A stretch of DNA of 11,747 nucleotides from an uncultured Terriglobales bacterium (GTDB lineage Bacteria; Acidobacteriota; Terriglobia; Terriglobales; Acidobacteriaceae): positions 1-11,747 of the forward strand of contig CATPBY010000186.1 of assembly GCA_955652845.1 (NCBI GenBank), read 5' to 3'. Below are positions 7,707-11,747 of this stretch, one piece after another. Position numbers and translations under genes: made by a program. Under the pieces are notes generated by a model that was not told the DNA's origin, made no database searches, and saw nothing but the letters and a program-made list of their open reading frames with translations. How positions within the stretch are numbered: position 1 is the stretch's first letter; every line of letters starts with the position of its first letter.

Positions 7707-8197
7707 TCACTCCGGAGCTGGGCCGAAAGAAACGAAGTCCACCATCCCGATTGGGAAAAAATTATATAGCGTGTTAGGGCCGGGCTTTGGCACAGCGGAA
7801 TTGTTCGCGATCTGGTTCTGAATCATGCTTTGGATTGCTCTATCGCCCACCGAACTCCCAGGACGCGGAATGGTCACGTTTAATGTCCAGTGAGTTTCCC
7901 ACGTCCGATCTGGTAACTCGTCACATTGAATCCGCGAGCTGGTCGATTACGCGCCGTTCACGACATCTCCTAAGAATTGTGCGATCTGCGGTACGGGTTC
8001 GTTGGCCGGTGCCTGTCCCCACCCAACGCCCAAAACATAGCAAGAACCTCCACGCTGGTAATGAGGGGACCGCCGCGATAAGTGAGCTTTGGTTTTACCG
8101 CTGCTATCGAGACCAGCGAGCATCTCCGGAACCCGCAACGGATCGGCTCTGCAATCGAGAGATGGAACCGCCCACTTAAGCGTCTTTTCTGATTCAT
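7707..8197 (-). pseudogene. Frameshifted remnant of a secreted GGP-motif protein
   Basis: No single long frame is present, but five minus-strand segments join into one protein-like text. It starts at ATG 8195-8197, preceded by AGGGGG 6 nt upstream, and contains KPKLTYRGGPLITSVEVL then AMFW. It shifts near 8030 to GVGWGQAPANEPVPQIAQFL and GDVVNG, near 7950 to VIDQLAD, near 7930 to NVTSYQIGRGKLTG, and near 7886 to TLNVTIPRPGSSVGD, then RAIQSMIQNQIA and NSAVPKPGPNTLY, with a stop at 7707-7709. From memory, secreted bacterial proteins with YHGGP(V/L)-x-x-V-x-V-x-x-FWG and later DQLAEY, IGRG and NTLY motifs share this order; they resemble plant EXORDIUM proteins. All four breaks need one extra base, so each is a single-base loss. 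A usual homologue would run on past NTLY, so the 3' end also seems lost. Sequencing error is the alternative. Confidence 0.6.
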
Positions 8198-8431
8198 TCT
8201 TTTCCCCCTAGTGCGCTTGGCGCGCGGCCTTGTTGAGAGTCGAAGCAGTCGCACAAGTCTGCGGCCGTGTTCCTGCTCGGCGGACCAATCGCAGATCATC
8301 AAGCGAAGGTTTCGAAGAACGCGAACAGTGAGGTTGGGGCACGTCTCGTACCACGTCAAAGTCCCTAGACAGAAGATGACGGTAAACACTTATCCCGCCC
8401 GAACCACTTATCGCGAGAAGCTTAAACTTGA

Positions 8432-8923
8432 TCACGGCCCTGGTTCAAGGGCAGGCCTACTGGACGGATGACGTTTGCCTGCTTTGGCTCTGAAGCTCAA
8501 GACTTCCGCTTTCGCTCGCAGCCAGTCATCGGTTGCGTTTCCATCCGCCTCGCCACGTCCTTGATATAACTCATGCGCACGTTGGCGGATTTGCTCTTCG
8601 ATTTCGGCATCGTGGTTTGGTCTGATCGGGATAGGGGGGTCGGAACTCATGGGTGACCAGGTCCGCTTAGAATTGTCATTCCGAGGTATGCCCGATCGCA
8701 ACGCGTCACTGCATGTGGAAGTACACGCAGGTTGTAGATTTTTGGTTAGAAAGGAAGCGATTTTCGAAGCTCTATTTTCACGATCGGATAATGCCAAGAG
8801 CTGTTTGATGATTTCTCGTTTCTCTTCCTTTTTTGTTCTTTTGGGCTCTCCTGCGCATGTTTTCGCTAACATAGCGACGACCGCCAGGGCACTCACAACT
8901 CCGATGAGTAGGATACTAGTCAT
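8432..8923 (-). CDS. Membrane-anchored protein with C-terminal DUF2934 domain
   Basis: This 163-aa frame starts at ATG 8921-8923 (AAGAAG about 9-10 nt upstream). Residues 4-20 form a membrane anchor (ILLIGVVSALAVVAMLA). A charged helix follows (KKEEKREIIKQLLALSDREN, 31-50), then a low-complexity linker. Residues 107-141 match DUF2934 (EIEEQIRQRAHELYQGRG, DDWLRAKAEV), a short helical domain of unknown function common in Acidobacteriota and Proteobacteria and often DNA-proximal or stress-linked by annotation only. An internal ATG at 8648-8650 would give a 72-aa DUF2934-only protein but has no Shine-Dalgarno. The stretch SDALRSGIPRNDN looks like a translated intergenic repeat (TCATTCCGAG-type), so the fusion may be secondary. 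The DUF2934 part is firm; the N-terminal extent is less so. Confidence 0.65.
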   Translation of the reverse strand: MTSILLIGVVSALAVVAMLAKTCAGEPKRTKKEEKREIIKQLLALSDRENRASKIASFLTKNLQPACTSTCSDALRSGIPRNDNSKRTWSPMSSDPPIPIRPNHDAEIEEQIRQRAHELYQGRGEADGNATDDWLRAKAEVLSFRAKAGKRHPSSRPALEPGP

Positions 8924-9541
8924 CTATGCGGTCTTCTTGGCGTGTAGGGTCAAAGCAGCGCTTCAAAAGAGGATTGTGCACTTGGTGGAGCGGCGGGACG
9001 TAGGTTACCGAAGATCCTGTCCTAAATCCATGCCTTCGGTATCCCCGGGCGGATTGGATCGCAGAATCGGACCCTATTCTTGGTTGCACATGTAGCCCGA
9101 TGGCAGAACCAGGGAGTTAAGCGAAGAAGAAAGTGCGCTTATGAAGCCGATGCACCGCAAATATTCGGAAGGTTCCATGGCAGCAACCTCGCTGCAGTAC
9201 CGGTATCCACCGCGGAGTAAACCGAAGCGGGACGATGGGGTGACGTAGGATTAAACCATACCTTTTCTCGCAGCGAACCTACTGCAAGTGTCTGCCGTGA
9301 TCAAAATCCCCCAACGCGTCGACTTTCTATTGTGCCAGCGACCTTGAGGAAACTCAGGATATCGGAAGGACAGTATCCTAGGAATATCCTTCACGAAGAG
9401 CGTTCAAAAAACTTAGGAAAATCGGCAGATTCCACTTGGCCCGAACTTTCGAGGTCGAGCCACAAAGGCTCGGGCCTGGTTGGCGATCCGCAGCAGTTCG
9501 ATTTCCCGACAACGAAAGATTCTTCAACAAACCGGATGTTG
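8924..9541. other. Spacer without a confident gene
   Basis: About 620 bp in which I can support no gene. A 35-codon frame at 9141-9248 (+; MKPMHRKYSE ... DDGVT) has only a weak AAGAA ahead of it. A plus frame at 9332-9577 (81 aa) has no recognisable feature and runs into the next gene's 3' end. Two hairpins are visible: AGGATA/TATCCT (9356-9379) and a perfect CGAGCC-ACAAA-GGCTCG (9456-9472). The second lies about 70 bp past the 3' end of the next minus-strand gene, but no T-run follows it on either strand. Confidence 0.5.
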
Positions 9542-9895
9542 CTAGAGCATTTTCTTGAGAACTGCGAGACTGTTTAGTGCGTCTTTCAGTTCGCGAAGCT
9601 CCTTAGAGTCTGCAATCGGCAATTCCCGTAGGCGTTGGTGGATAGCCTTCTCAGCCACGTCGATGCTCTCTGGCAACTTTTGCCGGTCGAATTCCATTAC
9701 TGCGGTTCTATAAAGGTCAAGCCAATTCCGGCACCGGCGGACTCTCACAACACAGGCGCGTCTGGATCGAGGAATCTGCATTGGGTGTGCAACCAAATTG
9801 TCCAGCGTCGCGGGGGGATTTTGTACTGCTAGGAACGTATCAACTCCAGCAAGTGCATTCCTGATGCCAAACACTCGAAACGATGGAGTCTGCAT
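9542..9895 (-). CDS. Small helical hypothetical protein
   Basis: The coding signal lies in the C-terminal 60 residues: RNWLDLYRTAVMEFDRQKL, then a helix SIDVAEKAIHQRLRELP and KELRELKDALNSLAVLKKML. The pattern W-x-x-L-Y-x-x-A-x-x-E-x-D-x-x-K-L followed by an A-x-x-A-I-x-x-R helix recalls short acidobacterial proteins of unknown function that I remember only in outline. No membrane segment or catalytic motif is present. The listed start is the ATG at 9893-9895, which has no Shine-Dalgarno. An in-frame GTG at 9746-9748 would remove 49 unremarkable N-terminal residues and give a 68-aa protein closer to the usual form. The role is unknown. Confidence 0.55.
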   Translation of the reverse strand: MQTPSFRVFGIRNALAGVDTFLAVQNPPATLDNLVAHPMQIPRSRRACVVRVRRCRNWLDLYRTAVMEFDRQKLPESIDVAEKAIHQRLRELPIADSKELRELKDALNSLAVLKKML

Positions 9896-10146
9896 GGGGA
9901 CAAACTTAGGATGTCACCCGTCTCTTTTTAGCGTCAGCGGACGCAAAGACATGCACAACAGTAGAGAGTTTTTCCTATTCAGACTCTTCAACTTAACCTG
10001 ATTCTTAACTGGTATGCTTGTCGACGAAACACGTTCAAGTATTTTCGGGAGCCTTGCGCATGAGATGGACATCGAGGTTTCTAGCGGGGTAAATTACAGG
10101 TTCCAGTTCATGCGGAGGTCGAAACGCTGAAGAAGGAAAAGTGAAC

Positions 10147-10272
10147 ATGGCAAAGAACCACTATTCTACGAAGCCCAGACGTCGTAATAAGTCGGGAAAA
10201 CGGAAAGACATCGGAGGTATAACAATGGCGAAGCTGAAAAAGCTTGAAGCGAGTGCTGCGGCGCGCAAGTAG
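10147..10272 (+). CDS. Very small basic protein with nested starts
   Basis: A 41-codon frame begins at ATG 10147 with AAGGA about 9 nt upstream. It encodes MAKNHYSTKPRRRNKSGKRK and then KLKKLEASAAARK. It is very Lys/Arg-rich, as in nucleic-acid-binding or ribosome-associated peptides. A second in-frame ATG at 10225 has an excellent GGAGG (10213-10217) 7 nt upstream and would give a 15-residue peptide. The frame ends with TAG at 10270-10272, then stays open to 10566 in the same frame. A TG-extended -10-like TATGCT at 10013-10018, without a good -35, could be its promoter. No family is recognised. It is supported mainly by two good ribosome sites and composition. Confidence 0.4.
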   Translation: MAKNHYSTKPRRRNKSGKRKDIGGITMAKLKKLEASAAARK

Positions 10273-10441
10273 TCGGAAGGACCAAGACTCGCGCAATACT
10301 ACGTTGTTTCCCGCGAGACGAATCGCGAGATTGTGGAGTTGCTTAGCCAGAGAGTCGAAGTTTACCTCAGCTTTTCCGTAGAACCAGGACCATTCTACAG
10401 AGTGCCAGCTGTTAGGAGTGGTCTTGGCTTTCAAGCGAAGA

Positions 10442-10606
10442 CTATTTGTCGTTCTTATCATTCGCTGGAGCGTTGGTTGCTGCATTCGACTTTTTCTTGC
10501 TATCCGTCTGCCTTTCCTGTGCCTCCGCGGCGCCACTTTCCGCCTTGTTTCCACTACATCGCCTGAAGCAGCGGTGAGAAATCGTGCGATTTGCGCCCTT
10601 CTTCAT
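10442..10606 (-). CDS. Possible small hydrophilic protein (54 aa)
   Basis: A 54-codon frame from ATG 10604-10606 to TAG 10442-10444. The first 20 residues are Arg/Lys/Cys-containing (MKKGANRTISHRC). The rest is low-complexity and polar (ESGAAEAQERQTDSKKK, then SNAATNAPANDKNDK), a composition more like a disordered protein tail than a chance frame. Only a weak GGA lies upstream, about 13 nt from the ATG. The other frames over this stretch encode Phe/Pro/Arg-rich text that looks non-coding. An inverted repeat AAATCG-TG-CGATTT lies inside it (10579-10592). No family is recognised. Confidence 0.3.
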   Translation of the reverse strand: MKKGANRTISHRCFRRCSGNKAESGAAEAQERQTDSKKKSNAATNAPANDKNDK

Positions 10607-10780
10607 GTGATCTTGATGTCCATCAATCGCGCGAATTTACAGCAACACGTAACACAATAGCGAAGAAGAGCATGGCCACAACGGTGGATGAGTCAAGTCA
10701 CAACAATGACTTTCGTGATCGCAGAGGGAACAAATTCTGAGGTTGATTGAGCCAACGTCCCTGGACGATCAATGGAAGGC
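10607..10780. other. Intergenic stretch with weak hairpin and 22-codon frame
   Basis: A 22-codon frame at 10672-10740 (+) follows GAAGAAGAGC; it is too short to support. Downstream of the hydroxylase gene, read on the minus strand, CGTC-CAGG-GACG (10755-10766) is enclosed by ATTGA and TCAAT arms; it is a weak terminator candidate with no T-run. Confidence 0.3.
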
Positions 10781-11218
10781 TTATGCGGTTGCAACAGTCC
10801 CAAGCAGCCAGTCGAATATTGGCAGAAAAATATTGAAGTTCTTTTGCGGCCGAACATGATGTGATAAATGGTGCGCCTTCCAGGCGTCCGGTACCCATTT
10901 TCCGTCGTGTATTCGCAAGTGGACTTCTATCCCCGCCACGATGTACGTCAGGAACGCCGCAGCTAATCCTACGAGTATTCGCAGGTGGAGTAGCTGGTCA
11001 GGCAGCGCAAACAGCAAAACGTTGGTAATGAAAATGGCGGCCCAGAATCCGAATGTCATGGTGATGTGCTGAGGATTCGACGGCGCAGAATGATGCAGAG
11101 TGTGACGTATAGCAGAAGGCTGGTACAGGCTGGGCCAGTGCATCGCCCAGCGATGATATGCATACTCGATCCAATTCGACCATAGCAACCCGGCGAAGAA
11201 CCCAACCAAGAATCTCAT
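10781..11218 (-). CDS. Fatty acid hydroxylase / sterol desaturase-family membrane protein
   Basis: This 145-aa protein carries the His-box set of the fatty acid hydroxylase superfamily: H22-x4-H27 (YHRWAMH), H39-x2-H42-H43 (RHTLHH), H100-x3-H104 (EVHLRIH) and H116/H117-x2-H120-H121 (AHHLSHH). These would hold a di-iron centre that hydroxylates or desaturates a lipid. Hydrophobic spans lie at about 3-20, 55-72 and 79-97. It is shorter than most family members but has all boxes. The substrate is unknown; carotenoid, sphingolipid-like and fatty-acyl substrates are all possible. Its ATG overlaps the lipoprotein stop as ATGA (11215-11218), so translation is probably coupled. It has no strong Shine-Dalgarno of its own, which fits coupling. 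Confidence 0.82.
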   Translation of the reverse strand: MRFLVGFFAGLLWSNWIEYAYHRWAMHWPSLYQPSAIRHTLHHSAPSNPQHITMTFGFWAAIFITNVLLFALPDQLLHLRILVGLAAAFLTYIVAGIEVHLRIHDGKWVPDAWKAHHLSHHVRPQKNFNIFLPIFDWLLGTVATA

Positions 11219-11439
11219 TTGCCCCCCACCACTACTTGCTCGCAGCCTTTGCGGTAAGTAACCGTAGCGGTCCGGCAGTGAGGCGGGCTAAGGGACAGGT
11301 TGCAATCGACCAGACGAATTCTGGTAGCGCATTCGGGCGGAATGTTCAAGTTAGGCGGGAAAAGCTTGAGTCGCGGTCGCGAGGCGCAGCCGGGCAGGGT
11401 AGCTATAAGCAGCACGCTAACCCAGGCCCGGCCCAACAT
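11215..11439 (-). CDS. Small cysteine-rich lipoprotein
   Basis: This 74-aa protein starts at ATG 11437-11439 with AAGGAG ending 7 nt upstream. Residues 1-17 form a short signal peptide ending in a lipobox-like LPGC with Cys18; Pro at -2 is unusual, so lipid attachment is likely but not certain. The mature 57 residues hold four more Cys (37, 46, 55, 66) at near-regular 9-11 residue spacing, which could form two disulfides, and a Pro-rich start (FPPNLNIPP). It looks superficially like phage Rz1 spanins, but no Rz partner or lysis gene is present. It is the first gene of a pair overlapping the hydroxylase gene by 4 bp. The function is not recognised. Confidence 0.7.
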   Translation of the reverse strand: MLGRAWVSVLLIATLPGCASRPRLKLFPPNLNIPPECATRIRLVDCNLSLSPPHCRTATVTYRKGCEQVVVGGK

Positions 11440-11747
11440 GAAACGACTCCTTACCGTGGGAGGGCGCTTGTAATGGGACGCTTGTGAACAGGCGTCCCTC
11501 AGAACGAGGTGTAAGCACGAGGAAAGCCAATCTCAACACAATGTCATTATTACTAGCGTTGTAGTGTGAAGTACTTACAAACCATACGACCGAAGGCCAG
11601 CGAGACTTCCGGGGAAGAGGGCAACTAGCTGCACAAAAACTGCTAAATCGTGGTGACGATAGGCAGGCCGGCAAGTCACTGATGCGTTTGTTTCCGCCGT
11701 GCTGTGGGGGGGGGAAGATATCTCGCGGGCCGTGCATTTTCCCTCGC
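11440..11747. other. Upstream region of the lipoprotein-hydroxylase pair, with G9 tract
   Basis: No gene supported. On the minus strand an AT-rich patch around 11541-11555 (AGTAATAATGACA) may hold a -10 element, but I found no paired -35. A run of nine G occurs at 11706-11714. A minus frame at 11417-11737 covers the ribosome site and start of the lipoprotein gene and has no family features. Confidence 0.4.
11475..11498 (-). promoter_or_regulatory. Leader hairpin upstream of the lipoprotein gene
   Basis: GGGACGC (11475-11481) pairs perfectly with GCGTCCC (11492-11498) around a 10-nt loop, a 7-bp GC-rich stem ending 35 bp before the lipoprotein ATG. No T-run follows on the minus strand, so it is more likely a leader structure or an operator than a terminator. 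On the plus strand it has no gene to end. Confidence 0.4.

Noticed and set aside
7787..8179. Plus-strand 130-aa frame
   Set aside because: Antisense to the frameshifted secreted-protein remnant, whose segments carry much clearer motifs.
8440..8460. GGTTCAAGGG-like sequence as a tRNA T-arm
   Set aside because: No matching acceptor, D-arm or anticodon stem could be found around it.
8649..9095. Plus-strand 148-aa frame
   Set aside because: Antisense to the DUF2934 gene; Cys/Arg/Ser-rich text with no family pattern and a start inside the opposite gene.
9932..9945. Hairpin GCGTC-AGCG-GACGC as a terminator
   Set aside because: The T-run lies on the 5' side on the plus strand and the minus strand gives A's after the stem, so it cannot act as a standard intrinsic terminator in either direction.
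10108..10554. Minus-strand 148-aa frame
   Set aside because: Spans both small ORFs in other frames; Arg-rich start and Phe/Ser-rich end look non-coding, although the middle is not impossible.
11215..11439. Lipoprotein as a phage Rz1 spanin
   Set aside because: Similar size, lipobox and Pro content, but it is not embedded in an Rz gene and no holin or endolysin is adjacent; the neighbour is a lipid hydroxylase.
11417..11737. Minus-strand 106-aa frame upstream of the lipoprotein
   Set aside because: Covers the lipoprotein ribosome site and leader hairpin; composition is Pro/Ser/Arg-rich without motifs.

Overview
The window looks like a chromosomal stretch of an Acidobacteriota (Terriglobia-like) bacterium of mid-50s % GC. 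This is inferred from gene content: a DUF2934 protein, a small Fis-type HTH protein of a kind I associate with that phylum, a large secreted TPR protein, a GAF/PEGA/WD40 signalling module, a DUF3034-like barrel and many small membrane or secreted proteins. No rRNA or tRNA gene, CRISPR array, insertion sequence or integrase was seen. Genes are sparse, mostly on the minus strand, and separated by long spacers.

Left (1-2258): the 3' end of a Sel1-repeat gene (+) converges on a secreted NlpC/P60 peptidase gene (-). Upstream of the latter on the minus strand lies a DUF3034-like outer-membrane protein gene. It forms the 3' end of an operon whose upstream genes encode a seven-bladed WD40 protein and a GAF-TM-PEGA protein (2285-4446). 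The WD40 and GAF/PEGA frames look like one ancestral receptor (cytoplasmic GAF, one membrane span, outer PEGA and WD40) now split by a -1 frame break near 3195-3230. A promoter-like TTGACC-N17-TAATAT element precedes this operon in an AT-rich spacer. A divergent gene on the plus strand encodes a 565-aa secreted TPR protein with conserved His motifs.

Middle (6531-8197): a terminator-like hairpin and a 10-bp inverted repeat lead into the Fis-type HTH gene. That gene converges on a small two-span membrane protein gene across a nested inverted repeat. At 7707-8197 (-) a secreted-protein gene can be pieced together from five frame segments. It keeps a good ribosome binding site and start but carries four single-base losses, so I call it a pseudogene unless the sequence is wrong.

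Right (8432-11747): a membrane-anchored DUF2934 protein, a small helical hypothetical protein, two very small ORFs, and a translationally coupled pair on the minus strand. The pair is a Cys-rich lipoprotein and a short fatty-acid-hydroxylase-family membrane enzyme, with a 7-bp-stem hairpin in the leader. I did not find a clearly new multi-gene system. The points most worth checking are the split receptor, the run of single-base losses and the coupled lipoprotein/hydroxylase pair.
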